Source: Acidobacteriota bacterium (GTDB lineage Bacteria; Acidobacteriota; Blastocatellia; Pyrinomonadales; Pyrinomonadaceae). From it: a DNA stretch of 64,000 bases. The stretch lies in contig JADJBB010000021.1 of the NCBI GenBank assembly GCA_016703965.1, positions 372,001-436,000 on the forward strand. Reading direction: 5' to 3'. The position numbers and the translations under genes were made by a program. Shown here one piece after another: positions 51,237 through 59,870 of the stretch. The notes below the pieces were generated by a model. It saw nothing but the letters and a program-made list of their open reading frames with translations, ran no database searches and was not told where the DNA came from. The stretch's first letter is position 1. Each line of letters starts with the position of its first letter.

Positions 51237-51908
51237 ATGAACTTGTTTGGTCGAATTTCAACTCTGATCCTGGTCTGCCTGGTTATCGTTTCCTCGGCAG
51301 CTGCGCAGAAAAAACCGGCGGCCTTTAGCACGAGCGGCTATTACGAGGGGATAAAGATGTCTAGCCGTGAATCCGGCGACTCTTACGGCATCTCGATCTA
51401 CCTGACGCAGTCGGCTAACGATACATTTGCACTCGTGACCGAGGCACCGGGCGGTACGATCAATAGCCCCGTCCTGGTCAAAGCGAAAATGACGGGAAAG
51501 GACATGCGCACCATCGAATTCACCCTTCCCGGCGATAATGGGGATCGCCAGTTCAAGGGAATCGTAGCGGCAGCCTCTTTGACCACGAAATACTTCGACA
51601 AAAAGATCGTGCTCAAGCGCGCGTGCGGCGGGACGTTCAGCAACATATCGACAGGCAGCGGCGGCGATGTCGGCGGGATGGAGTTTTACATTACCGACAG
51701 CGGCGGCAACTGGTTCGTGCTTGCTGCTGAAGCGGAAGGCGAGCTGAAGGATCCGGTCCTCGTTCCCGCTGAAGTCACCGGCAAAAACTACGACAAGATC
51801 TCATTCAGCCTCGGCGACCGCAAATTCACCGGCACGAGAGGAACGACCGTGCTGACCCTCAATGAGGGCGGAACCAAAACGGTTTTCAAGCAGAAATGCT
51901 ACAAATAG
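51237..51908 (+). CDS. Exported protein with two similar domains
   Basis: The 223-residue protein has a signal peptide (NLFGRISTLILVCLVIVSSA). The mature part contains two copies of one beta-rich unit: ISIYLTQSANDTFALVTEAP with SPVLVKAKMTGKDMRTIEFT, and MEFYITDSGGNWFVLAAEAE with DPVLVPAEVTGKNYDKISFS. Each ends in a basic strand with one Cys (KKIVLKRACGG, KTVFKQKCYK). I know no named family. A GGAG precedes the ATG. Confidence 0.72.
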   Translation: MNLFGRISTLILVCLVIVSSAAAQKKPAAFSTSGYYEGIKMSSRESGDSYGISIYLTQSANDTFALVTEAPGGTINSPVLVKAKMTGKDMRTIEFTLPGDNGDRQFKGIVAAASLTTKYFDKKIVLKRACGGTFSNISTGSGGDVGGMEFYITDSGGNWFVLAAEAEGELKDPVLVPAEVTGKNYDKISFSLGDRKFTGTRGTTVLTLNEGGTKTVFKQKCYK

Positions 51909-51919
51909 CGAGAAACATT

Positions 51920-52450
51920 ATGAACAAAATGAAATTGAGAGCGATCCCACTCGCGATGTTCGTTTTTTGCATGAGCATTGCCATTAATGCTCAAAGCCCG
52001 GCGCCAGTTGTCCAGAATAAATGCGCGAAATTAAAGATGGCCGCAGGCGAAGAAGACGCCGATATGGGCGGAAAGCGTTATCAGAAGTTCATTTTCACAA
52101 ATATGTCGGATCAACCGTGCACACTCAGGGGGTTTCCGACGTTTGTTGTCCTGAACAAGGCAGGACAGGCTCTCGCGAACGGCAAGGCGAAATACAGCAA
52201 CGATTATCCGAACGGCTTGGCAGAAAGTGACCGCAAACCTGTTGCTGTAACACTCGAGCCCGGTAAAACGGCATGGTTTCAGATCTATTACAACGATGGT
52301 ATGGCTCTAGATCACAAAGGCCCGTATCCAAAAGCTTACAAATTCCTCATTACCGCCCCGAAAGGCGATAAGGCGTTTGTGACGAGAACCGATATTCAGC
52401 CCTGCTGCGGCATAACCGTCGGATCGATCCGTGGTGATGAGCCGGAATAA
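51920..52450 (+). CDS. Exported DUF4232-like protein
   Basis: The 176-residue product has a signal peptide (LRAIPLAMFVFCMSIAINA). The mature domain matches the DUF4232 pattern: KFIFTNMSDQPCTLRGFPTF, VAVTLEPGKTAWFQIYYNDG and a Cys pair near IQPCCGITVG. Such proteins are exported beta sandwiches without known function. ATG 51920 is chosen as the start of the signal peptide. Confidence 0.75.
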   Translation: MNKMKLRAIPLAMFVFCMSIAINAQSPAPVVQNKCAKLKMAAGEEDADMGGKRYQKFIFTNMSDQPCTLRGFPTFVVLNKAGQALANGKAKYSNDYPNGLAESDRKPVAVTLEPGKTAWFQIYYNDGMALDHKGPYPKAYKFLITAPKGDKAFVTRTDIQPCCGITVGSIRGDEPE

Positions 52451-52489
52451 AAAACAATTGCTCCAAAAAATTTAACCGCAGGTGACGTA

Positions 52490-52535
52490 GATAACGCAGA
52501 TCTCCATCGATTTTCAGTGATCTATCTGCGTTATC
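52490..52535. repeat. Inverted repeat in the 51920-52681 spacer
   Basis: GATAACGCAGAT (52490-52501) pairs perfectly with ATCTGCGTTATC (52524-52535) over a 22-base loop. AACCGCAGG just before it and the CGCAGAT words relate it to the larger hairpin at 59766-59834. It may mark the end of the upstream transcript. Confidence 0.65.
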
Positions 52536-52680
52536 CGCGCGCCGGATTTCCGTGGCCAAAAAAAGATGGTTCGCATTACGTGTCGTCATACAATCGAAAT
52601 CATGGCATATTCGCGTGTTGTGGATATGCGTGGCGGCGTATGTTAGGTTCGAAACAAAACCGTAAAAGCTCAAAATACCT

Positions 52681-54147
52681 ATGCGTTTAAAACAACTTAC
52701 CGCTCTTAGTCTTATTTCCTTGATCCTTGCCAGTTCGATCGCTGCGCAAGAGCCGGTCGATGCCGCGATGAATGCAAAGATCCGCGACGAAGGCCTCAAC
52801 CGGTCACAGGTTTTGAAAACCTTTGAGCATTTTACCGAGGTGATCGGGCCAAGATTGACCGGTTCGCCGGCGGCTAAGACGGCGGCGGCGTATTCGCAGT
52901 CGCGGTTGAAGGAGTGGGGATTGAGCGATCCACGGCTTGAGCCGTGGGAATTCGGCCGCGGCTGGACGCTGGAAAAGCAGACGGTCGAAATGATCGAGCC
53001 TCGCTATATGCCGCTCGTTGGTTACGCCGAGGCTTGGTCCGCATCGACTGCGGGTGAGATCGTGGCCACACCAGTTCTTGTTGGCAATAAAACTGCCGCC
53101 GATCTCGAAAAAATGAAAGGCCAGCTCAAGGGTGCTATCGTATTGAGCCAGCCGCTGCAGGATTCGTTCGAGCGGATCGACCGCAAGCAGCCGACGGCGT
53201 TCGAAGAAGCCGTGCCGATCGGCCAGCCGCGTCCACCTCAAGGTTCTTCACCATTCATCACACCGGCCGCGATGAATAAAGCCTTATTTGAAACAGGTGC
53301 AGGCGTCATCCTTCGGCCGAATCGCGGGGAACACGGCACGATGTTCATCCTCGGCCGCGACAATGCCGAAGCGGCGATGCCGAGCGTGATACTCAGCGCC
53401 GAGCATTACAACATGATCGTCCGCATGCTCGAACTCGGTGTGAAGGTAAAGCTGCGGGTCAACGTGCAGACCAAATATCACACAGAGGACAAAAATGGAT
53501 ACAACGTCCTCGCCGAACTTCCAGGCTCAGATCTCAAGGACGAGACCGTAATGATAGGAGCACATCTCGATTCGTGGCATTCCGGAACTGGTGCGGCCGA
53601 CAACGCCGATGGATCTGCCGCCGCTCTCGAAGCAATGAGAATACTTAAAGCTATCGGGGCGAAACCGCGACGCACGATCAAGGTCGCTATCTGGAGCGGT
53701 GAGGAGCAAGGATTATTCGGTTCGCAGAGGTGGGTAACAAAAAACTTAGCAGGAGATGCGAACAAAGCCGCGAGAGAAAAATTTGACGTCTATTTCAACC
53801 AGGATCCGGGCAGCGGGCCGATCTATGGCTGGTATCTTGAGAATAACTCAGCCGTAAAACCTATCTTCGACGCCTGGCTGGAGCCATTCAGAGACCTCGG
53901 TGCGCGTAAGAACATCATTCAGCCCATAGGCAGCACCGACCACGTATCATTCAACCGTGCCGGCGTCCTGGGCTTTAACGCCGTCCAGAACTACGACCTC
54001 TACGACACGCGGGTGCATCATACGAATATGGACACCTTCGAACGTGTGAGCGAAAATGATCTTAAGCAATCGGCTATTGTCCTCGCGTCCTTTGCTTATC
54101 ATGCTGCAATGCGGGCAGAAAGGATCCCCGCCGGATCAGTAAAATAA
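52681..54147 (+). CDS. Exported M28-family metallopeptidase with PA domain
   Basis: The 488-residue product has a signal peptide (LKQLTALSLISLILASSIAA). The M28 di-zinc site reads MIGAHLDSWHSGTGAADNAD with the catalytic Glu in AIWSGEEQGLFGSQRW and further ligands in YFNQDPGSGP and GSTDHVSFNRAGV. Residues about 120-270 form the PA-domain insertion. It resembles aminopeptidases of the glutamate carboxypeptidase/PSMA type. Substrate unknown. Confidence 0.93.
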   Translation: MRLKQLTALSLISLILASSIAAQEPVDAAMNAKIRDEGLNRSQVLKTFEHFTEVIGPRLTGSPAAKTAAAYSQSRLKEWGLSDPRLEPWEFGRGWTLEKQTVEMIEPRYMPLVGYAEAWSASTAGEIVATPVLVGNKTAADLEKMKGQLKGAIVLSQPLQDSFERIDRKQPTAFEEAVPIGQPRPPQGSSPFITPAAMNKALFETGAGVILRPNRGEHGTMFILGRDNAEAAMPSVILSAEHYNMIVRMLELGVKVKLRVNVQTKYHTEDKNGYNVLAELPGSDLKDETVMIGAHLDSWHSGTGAADNADGSAAALEAMRILKAIGAKPRRTIKVAIWSGEEQGLFGSQRWVTKNLAGDANKAAREKFDVYFNQDPGSGPIYGWYLENNSAVKPIFDAWLEPFRDLGARKNIIQPIGSTDHVSFNRAGVLGFNAVQNYDLYDTRVHHTNMDTFERVSENDLKQSAIVLASFAYHAAMRAERIPAGSVK

Positions 54148-54167
54148 TCGGCCTTGCCCGATCCCGG

Positions 54168-54968
54168 ATGTTTATGCGACCAATTCTTATCATCGTATCT
54201 CTTTTTATTTGCAGCCTCGCGGCTCCTGCGCAGAAGCGTGTCGAAACTGGTTTTCTAAACAGGTCTCTTGTTCTCAATAAGCTTGAGTACCGCTATCAGG
54301 TCTATGTGCCTCGTGAATTCTCCAAGGCACAAAAATGGCCGGTGATCGTAGCTCTTCATGGGGGCGGCGAATATGGAAACGATGGTCTAAAGCAAACGCA
54401 GGTTGGCCTGGCGACTGCAGTTCGCCTTCATCCGGAACGGTTTCCCGCGATAATCGTCTTTCCTCAGGCTAAACCTGACGGCACGCCCGGCTGGCAGCTC
54501 GATGGCGGAAAAGCCGCTATGCAGGCGCTGGATAATGCTGTCAAGGAATTTAATGGCGACCGGTCGCGCCTTTACCTGACGGGTTATTCTGCGGGCGGAA
54601 ACGGAACATGGTTTCTTGGCTCAAGATACGCCGACAGATTTGCGGCGCTCGTCGTCGTATGCGGATTTGTATCCGACTTTAAGAGCCCGTCAAACGGCAT
54701 TATGTACCCGGCAATAATTCCGTCGGTCAGCCGCGGAGAAATATACCCGAGTCTCGCCGCCAAGGTTGCTCGCATACCGATCTGGATCTTGCACGGGAAC
54801 AAGGACGATATAGTCTTGCCGGAAGATTCCCGTCAGATGGAGGCGGCCCTCAAGAAGGTCGGGGCCGACGTTCGCTACACCGAGATCCCTGGAGCCAATC
54901 ACAACGCCTGGGATCCATCTTACGGAAGGGCCGACGTCATCGAATGGATGTTGAAACAGCGAAAGTAA
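54168..54968 (+). CDS. Exported alpha/beta-hydrolase esterase
   Basis: The 266-residue product has a signal peptide (MRPILIIVSLFICSLAAPA) and an alpha/beta-hydrolase fold: PVIVALHGGGEYGNDG (oxyanion hole), nucleophile Ser in LYLTGYSAGGNGTWFLGSRY, Asp in WILHGNKDDIVLPEDS and His in IPGANHNAWDP. It resembles the phospholipase/carboxylesterase and prolyl-oligopeptidase-like esterases that follow such secreted peptidases. ATG 54168 or ATG 54174 are equally possible starts. Confidence 0.9.
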   Translation: MFMRPILIIVSLFICSLAAPAQKRVETGFLNRSLVLNKLEYRYQVYVPREFSKAQKWPVIVALHGGGEYGNDGLKQTQVGLATAVRLHPERFPAIIVFPQAKPDGTPGWQLDGGKAAMQALDNAVKEFNGDRSRLYLTGYSAGGNGTWFLGSRYADRFAALVVVCGFVSDFKSPSNGIMYPAIIPSVSRGEIYPSLAAKVARIPIWILHGNKDDIVLPEDSRQMEAALKKVGADVRYTEIPGANHNAWDPSYGRADVIEWMLKQRK

Positions 54969-54987
54969 TAGATTACCTCCGCGAAAC

Positions 54988-56562
54988 CTATCGCTTTAAT
55001 AGTTCACGGATACGCTTTAATAGCTGCGGCATCAGCGTGGTAGTTTTTAGCAGCGAGCCAGACGCAAACTTGGTCGCAAATCCGCGGAATGTTTCGACCG
55101 CGGTAGCAGAATAAGGCATCCACCACGCATCTGGCAGCAAGGCGAGTTTGTTGATGTGAATATGCTGGGGCTGGACGAGTTCCATCAGGCCTTCGCGACC
55201 GTGGGTGCGGCCGAGGCCGGAATTTTTGAAGCCGCCCCACGGCGTTTGGCCGATGCCGTGGGTGTACAGAACTTCGTTGATGCAGACCGAGCCGGCTTCG
55301 ATCTGACGTGCGACGCGTTCGCCTTTGGCACGGTCGCGGGTCCAGACGCTGGCGGTAAGGCCGAATTCGCTGTCGTTGGCAAGGCGGATCGCTTCTTCCT
55401 CGGTAGAAAACGTCGCTATCGGCAGCGTCGGGCCGAACGTTTCTTCCTGCATCGCGCGCATATCGTTGTTGGCGTTTGTAATGACGGTTGGTTCGTAGAA
55501 AAGGCCTTCGAATTCGGGATTGCGTCTTCCGCCGATCTCAATTTTTGCTCCAGAAGCACGGAAATCCTCGACGTGATCCTCGACGATCTTGATCTGCCGT
55601 TCTGATGACATTGCTCCGACCGAAACGTCCTCACGATCGCCAAATCCCTGCTTGAGTCGTTTTGTTTTTTCCACGATCTTCCGCGTAAGTTCCGCTGCGA
55701 CACTTTCCTGCACGTAAAGCCGCTCTACCGATGAGCAAGACTGGCCGCTGTTACAAAACGCTCCCCAGACGGCGGCTCTGGCAGCAAGTTCGAGATTGGC
55801 GTCAGCGAAGACGATCATCGGGTCCTTGCCGCCGAGTTCGAGCACGACGGAAGTGAGATTCTTTGCGGCCGCAGCCGCGATCTTTTTTCCAGTGGCGACC
55901 GAGCCGGTGAACATTATTTTGTCAGGAGCCGCTTCGACGAGGGCGGCCCCGGTCGAGCCGTCGCCGGTCACGACCTGAACCGCGTTCTGCGGAAATCCGG
56001 CTTTCTCAAATATATCGCGGATCTTTACCCCCACGAGCGGCGTTAGTTCTGACGGCTTGATCACAACCGTATTTCCGGCCATCAAAGCCATGACAGCTTC
56101 GCCGAGCGGAATCGAAAACGGATAATTCCACGCCGGAATTATCCCCACAACGCCGAGAGGCTGATAGATGATCTTCGACGAGCGGCCCATCAGTGCGTAG
56201 AGCCCGATGCCGATTTTTGCTGGCTTTAAAAGCTTTTCCGTGTTCCGCGCAAAATACTGCATCAGATCTAGAACCGGTGCGATCTCCATCGCGATCGCCT
56301 CGCCGAAGGGCTTCCCGGATTCTCGCGAGATCAGGTGAGCGATCTCGTCGACCTCAGCTAGTATCACCTCGCGGGCACGCATCATCAGATCGCGTCTGGC
56401 GGCAAATGAAGTCTGTCGCCATTCACGAGAAGCAGCACGCGAAAGAGTGACCGCTTTCTGGACATCTTCAGCCGACGAAATGCGTACGCGGCCGACCTCT
56501 TCGCCGGTTGCGGGGTTGTAGGAAATTATCGTCTTTTCTGCGGAGTCGGCTGTAGCGATCAT
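54988..56562 (-). CDS. Aldehyde dehydrogenase family protein
   Basis: The 524-residue NAD(P)-dependent enzyme has the ALDH layout: PLGVVGIIPAWNYPFSIPLG, KPSELTPLVG, FTGSVATGKKIAAAA, the catalytic Glu in VVLELGGKDPMIV and the catalytic Cys in FCNSGQSCSSVERLYV, and EETFGPTLPI later. A C-terminal hydrophobic segment after HINKLALLPDAW may anchor it. ATG 56562 is chosen: it has GAGG upstream and sits just beyond the stop of the beta-helix gene. Substrate unknown. Confidence 0.93.
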   Translation of the reverse strand: MIATADSAEKTIISYNPATGEEVGRVRISSAEDVQKAVTLSRAASREWRQTSFAARRDLMMRAREVILAEVDEIAHLISRESGKPFGEAIAMEIAPVLDLMQYFARNTEKLLKPAKIGIGLYALMGRSSKIIYQPLGVVGIIPAWNYPFSIPLGEAVMALMAGNTVVIKPSELTPLVGVKIRDIFEKAGFPQNAVQVVTGDGSTGAALVEAAPDKIMFTGSVATGKKIAAAAAKNLTSVVLELGGKDPMIVFADANLELAARAAVWGAFCNSGQSCSSVERLYVQESVAAELTRKIVEKTKRLKQGFGDREDVSVGAMSSERQIKIVEDHVEDFRASGAKIEIGGRRNPEFEGLFYEPTVITNANNDMRAMQEETFGPTLPIATFSTEEEAIRLANDSEFGLTASVWTRDRAKGERVARQIEAGSVCINEVLYTHGIGQTPWGGFKNSGLGRTHGREGLMELVQPQHIHINKLALLPDAWWMPYSATAVETFRGFATKFASGSLLKTTTLMPQLLKRIRELLKR

Positions 56563-56569
56563 GGTTGTG

Positions 56570-57712
56570 TTACTTCCTCTCACAAGGTCTTCCGGCTGCT
56601 TCTTTGGTCGTTCCGCGTTGGATCGTGCTGTCGAGCTTGTTTCCGCAAATGACGGCGGCTTTATGATCGTTGCTGATGTTACCCTTCTGAGCGTGCGAGA
56701 GCGTGTTGTTGCGGATGATATTTCCGCCCTTGTCATAATCTGCCGCGTCGCTTTTGAGCTTGACGTTGACGCCGAAGCTCTCGGTTATCAGGTTTCCCTC
56801 GACTACATTATTATCACCGCGAAGCTCGACATTGCTACCCGAGAATTCAGCGGGCTCCAGATTATACCGGCATTCATTGCCCGCGAAAACGTTGCGGTTG
56901 GCGTTTTCCTTTACGTTAAAACATTCTGAGCCGTAGGTGTTGATGATGTTTCGCCTCGCGATATTGTTATTCGACGTATCATTTGCGTACATCGGCTGAG
57001 TTGTCGATTTCGGGCTCGTGCCGATGTAGATCGCTTCGCCATTATGGTATCTGAAGCTGTCTACCCCTCGGTCTTTGGTAAACATTCCACAGTATTCGAT
57101 CACGGAATCCGATATCTCGTTATGATGAGCGCCGTTGCGTAGGCGGATGCACTCACCGCCGGCACCGCGCAGATACATGTTCATGATCTTGATGCCGGTC
57201 AGGTATCTGGTCGCATCGTCGCTGCCGATGTAGATAAGCTTGCTGTCCTTGATGATCGACCGATTTTCGTCCTTAAATGCAGTGACCTTTGACGGGTCGG
57301 TCGGATACGCTTTTCCCGCTAACGCCTCCTGGCCGTCGATCGCAAAACCTTCGAACCTGTAATAGCTGTGATCGATATTCACTATTCGGCCAGATCCGTA
57401 AAGGATGGTTTTGTAACGCCTATCCTTCGACTTGGCATTGTCGCCGCCGCGAACGACGATCGGAGCGGCTTCGGAGCCGTTGATTCTTGTCGTGAGCGTT
57501 TCGTGGTAGATGCCGGGCGAGAGATCAATGCTGGTCCCGGGCTTCGCCACGTCAAGGGCGTGTTGGATGGTCCTGAAAGCGGTCTTCGCGGTTTTGCCGT
57601 CGTGCTTGTCGTCACCAGCGGGCGAAACATAAATCGTTTTTTGTGCGGAAGCAGAACACGCTAAGGTGACAACTAGTAGGATCGTAAAAACAAGGTTTGG
57701 AAAAAACTTCAT
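56570..57712 (-). CDS. Exported right-handed beta-helix protein
   Basis: The 380-residue product has a signal peptide (NLVFTILLVVTLACSASA). The mature part begins with KTIYVSPAGDDKHDGKTAKT and AFRTIQHALDVAKPGTSIDL, the usual opening of pectate-lyase-like parallel beta-helices, followed by Asn-rich turns (SNNNIARRNIINTYGSECFN, NRNVFAGNECRYN). Such proteins are polysaccharide lyases or adhesins; catalytic residues cannot be assigned by reading. It is divergent from the AsnC-type regulator. Confidence 0.87.
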   Translation of the reverse strand: MKFFPNLVFTILLVVTLACSASAQKTIYVSPAGDDKHDGKTAKTAFRTIQHALDVAKPGTSIDLSPGIYHETLTTRINGSEAAPIVVRGGDNAKSKDRRYKTILYGSGRIVNIDHSYYRFEGFAIDGQEALAGKAYPTDPSKVTAFKDENRSIIKDSKLIYIGSDDATRYLTGIKIMNMYLRGAGGECIRLRNGAHHNEISDSVIEYCGMFTKDRGVDSFRYHNGEAIYIGTSPKSTTQPMYANDTSNNNIARRNIINTYGSECFNVKENANRNVFAGNECRYNLEPAEFSGSNVELRGDNNVVEGNLITESFGVNVKLKSDAADYDKGGNIIRNNTLSHAQKGNISNDHKAAVICGNKLDSTIQRGTTKEAAGRPCERK

Positions 57713-57831
57713 TCAGCCCAGATTATAACGCAATTTGGCAGGGTATGCTCAGCAAGTGCACCACCGCGTCGAAAATAGTCCTTGACAAGCTTTGTGCCGA
57801 TGGTTATTCTGCTGAAGAGGTAAAATACCGA

Positions 57832-58296
57832 ATGATTGACGGCATAGACGAACAAATACTAACGATACTACAAAACGATGCGCGTATTTCGAACGCCGAG
57901 ATCGCGAGGCAGATCGGGCTGGCTCCTTCGGCGGTATTGGAGCGGATTCGCAAATTAGAGGACCGCGGCATCATTCGCGGTTATCGTACTGAGATCGATC
58001 CGCGGGCGGTCGAATTTGGGCTGACGGTCTTTGTCACGGTGAAGACCAGTGAATGCGGAAGCGAAGCCGAAGAGGCTCTCGCGGCGATCCCAGAGGTGCT
58101 TGAGGTCCACGATGTCGCTGGCGAAGACTGCTTTTTGCTTAAGATCCGTACCAAAGATACTGACGCGCTAACAAAACTACATCGCGAAAAAATAAGGACG
58201 ATACCGAGCGTGGTCAGCACGAAAACCATCGTCGTTCTGCAAACATACAAGGAAACGACCGCTTTGCATCTGGAAGGTAAAGCACGCAAGGGGTGA
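57832..58296 (+). CDS. Lrp/AsnC-family transcriptional regulator
   Basis: The 154-residue product has an N-terminal winged helix-turn-helix (ILTILQNDARISNAEIARQI, GLAPSAVLERIRKLED) and a C-terminal RAM ligand-binding domain (VEFGLTVFVTVKTSECGSEA, VLEVHDVAGEDCFLLKIRTK). Regulators of this group respond to amino acids. The longer open frame upstream has no family features, so ATG 57832 with GAGG upstream is chosen. It lies four bases before an EamA transporter gene that it may control. Confidence 0.92.
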   Translation: MIDGIDEQILTILQNDARISNAEIARQIGLAPSAVLERIRKLEDRGIIRGYRTEIDPRAVEFGLTVFVTVKTSECGSEAEEALAAIPEVLEVHDVAGEDCFLLKIRTKDTDALTKLHREKIRTIPSVVSTKTIVVLQTYKETTALHLEGKARKG

Positions 58297-58300
58297 AGTG

Positions 58301-59299
58301 ATGAGCGCGGTTAGAACAGCAGATGAAAAACAGAAACTGATCTTTTTGATCGCAGCATTCGCGGCGGTTTATTTGATCTGGGGATCCACATATCTTGCGA
58401 TCAAATATGCGATCGAGACGCTGCCGACGTTTCTGATGGCGGGAGTTCGATTCCTGATCGCGGGCGGCATTTTGTACGGCTTCGCACGTTTGTCGCCAAG
58501 CTACGAAAAGCCTAAGGCGGTTCATTGGCGGACAAGCTTCATTGTTGGAGCGCTTTTGCTTGGCGTTGGAAACGGAGCAGTTGTTGTTGCCGAACATTAT
58601 ATTTCATCGAGCATGACGGCTTTGCTCATCGCCTCGAATCCATTTTGGATGGTGACGCTTGGTTGGATGTTCATGGGCCGCGGAAAGCCTAATTACAAGG
58701 TAACGCTTGGCCTGCTTATCGGATTTATCGGCGTCGCATTGCTTATTCTCGGCCGCCCGGACGCAGTGGGAGCGAGCGGCAATTCGCAATGGTTTGGCAT
58801 CTTTATGGTCGTTATAGCAACGATCGGTTGGGCGTTCGGTTCGTTGTACGGAGCGACGGCTCCAACCGCGAGATCCAACGTCCTCGCCGCCGGAATGCAG
58901 ATGCTGGCCGGCGGATTGATCCTGACGGTCGTCAGCGCGATCGCCGGTGAATGGCAAACATTCGATTACCGGGCAGTTTCGTCCACGTCATGGATAGCTC
59001 TGGCGTATCTGATATTTGTCGGTGCGTTGGTCGCCTATACTGCATATAGCTGGCTGATGCAGAATGCTTCCGCGTCGGCAGTTTCGACGTATGCTTATGT
59101 CAATCCGGTCGTGGCGGTCTTCCTCGGATGGATCATCGCCGGCGAATCGCTCACCGCTCAGATGCTGATCGGAGCCGCGATCATCGTCGTATCCGTGATG
59201 CTCGTCACGGCAAATAATAAGAAGAAACTTCAACCTAAAGAGGTCGAGATCCACGAATCGCTTACACCGACAAGCACCACTGCTTCAGCAGCAGCTTAA
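58301..59299 (+). CDS. EamA/DMT-family transporter
   Basis: The 332-residue inner-membrane protein has ten hydrophobic segments in two EamA halves: AAVYLIWGSTYLAIKYAIET, FLMAGVRFLIAGGILYGFAR, and in the second half TIGWAFGSLYGATAPTA and STYAYVNPVVAVFLGWIIAG. It resembles the YedA-like drug/metabolite exporters. The substrate may be an amino acid, given the neighbouring AsnC-type regulator. The start is ATG 58301 (GTG 58298 is also in frame). Confidence 0.92.
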   Translation: MSAVRTADEKQKLIFLIAAFAAVYLIWGSTYLAIKYAIETLPTFLMAGVRFLIAGGILYGFARLSPSYEKPKAVHWRTSFIVGALLLGVGNGAVVVAEHYISSSMTALLIASNPFWMVTLGWMFMGRGKPNYKVTLGLLIGFIGVALLILGRPDAVGASGNSQWFGIFMVVIATIGWAFGSLYGATAPTARSNVLAAGMQMLAGGLILTVVSAIAGEWQTFDYRAVSSTSWIALAYLIFVGALVAYTAYSWLMQNASASAVSTYAYVNPVVAVFLGWIIAGESLTAQMLIGAAIIVVSVMLVTANNKKKLQPKEVEIHESLTPTSTTASAAA

Positions 59300-59315
59300 A
59301 AACGAAGAGGAAATT

Positions 59316-59747
59316 ATGGCAACAGGAACATACAAAGCAACAGTTCGATACGCCGGTGACGATTTTTTCATCGGCACACCGCCGAGCGGACACGCTCAGC
59401 TAATGGACGCCAACGGCGAACGCAAAGCCGCCCCGACGCCGCTCGAGAATCTCCTCGTCGCCGTCGCCGGATGTACCGCATTCGACGTCGAGTCGATCCT
59501 GAAGAAAAAACGTCAGGATGTTACCGACTACCGCGTCGAGATCGAAGGCTGGCGTCGCGACGAAATGCCGAAGGCCTTTATCAAGCTCCACATCAAACAC
59601 ATCGTTACCGGCCGCAATATTTCAGAAAAGGCGGTCGCCGATGCTATCAGACTGTCGGACGAAACCTATTGTTCGGTCGCCGCAACGGTCAAGCCGACGG
59701 CTGAGATCACGACGAGTTACGAGATCGTGTTAGAACCCGCTGCGTAA
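59316..59747 (+). CDS. OsmC-family peroxiredoxin-like protein
   Basis: The 143-residue OsmC/Ohr-fold protein has the two redox cysteines: VAVAGCTAFDVESILKK and SDETYCSVAATVKPTAEI. It begins YKATVRYAGDDFFIGTPPSG. Proteins of this type reduce hydroperoxides. It follows the transporter gene by 16 bases with GAGG before the ATG. Confidence 0.92.
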   Translation: MATGTYKATVRYAGDDFFIGTPPSGHAQLMDANGERKAAPTPLENLLVAVAGCTAFDVESILKKKRQDVTDYRVEIEGWRRDEMPKAFIKLHIKHIVTGRNISEKAVADAIRLSDETYCSVAATVKPTAEITTSYEIVLEPAA

Positions 59748-59765
59748 GCAGTAAAAAGAAAATTA

Positions 59766-59834
59766 ACCGCAGATAAACGGGGATGAGCGCAGATCAGAAA
59801 ATATGATCTGCGCTCATCCGCGTTTATCTGCGGT
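59766..59834. terminator. Bidirectional hairpin between convergent osmC and alaS-like genes
   Basis: Two 31-base arms (59766-59796 and 59804-59834), identical except at one position, surround a seven-base GAAAATA loop. The arms start ACCGCAGATAAACG and contain GAGCGCAGATCA. On the minus strand T-rich sequence follows, fitting a terminator for the alaS-like gene; the plus-strand side is weaker. The CGCAGAT word links it to 52490-52535. Confidence 0.75.
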
Positions 59835-59870
59835 GAAATTCTTTCGGGTTCGTCCGTCCGCCGCGAAGCT

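Noticed and set aside
59735..59756. Possible fourth copy of the CGCTTACGCA-type repeat at the osmC end
   Set aside because: Only about 15 bases resemble the repeat and the arms do not pair well; chance similarity is likely.
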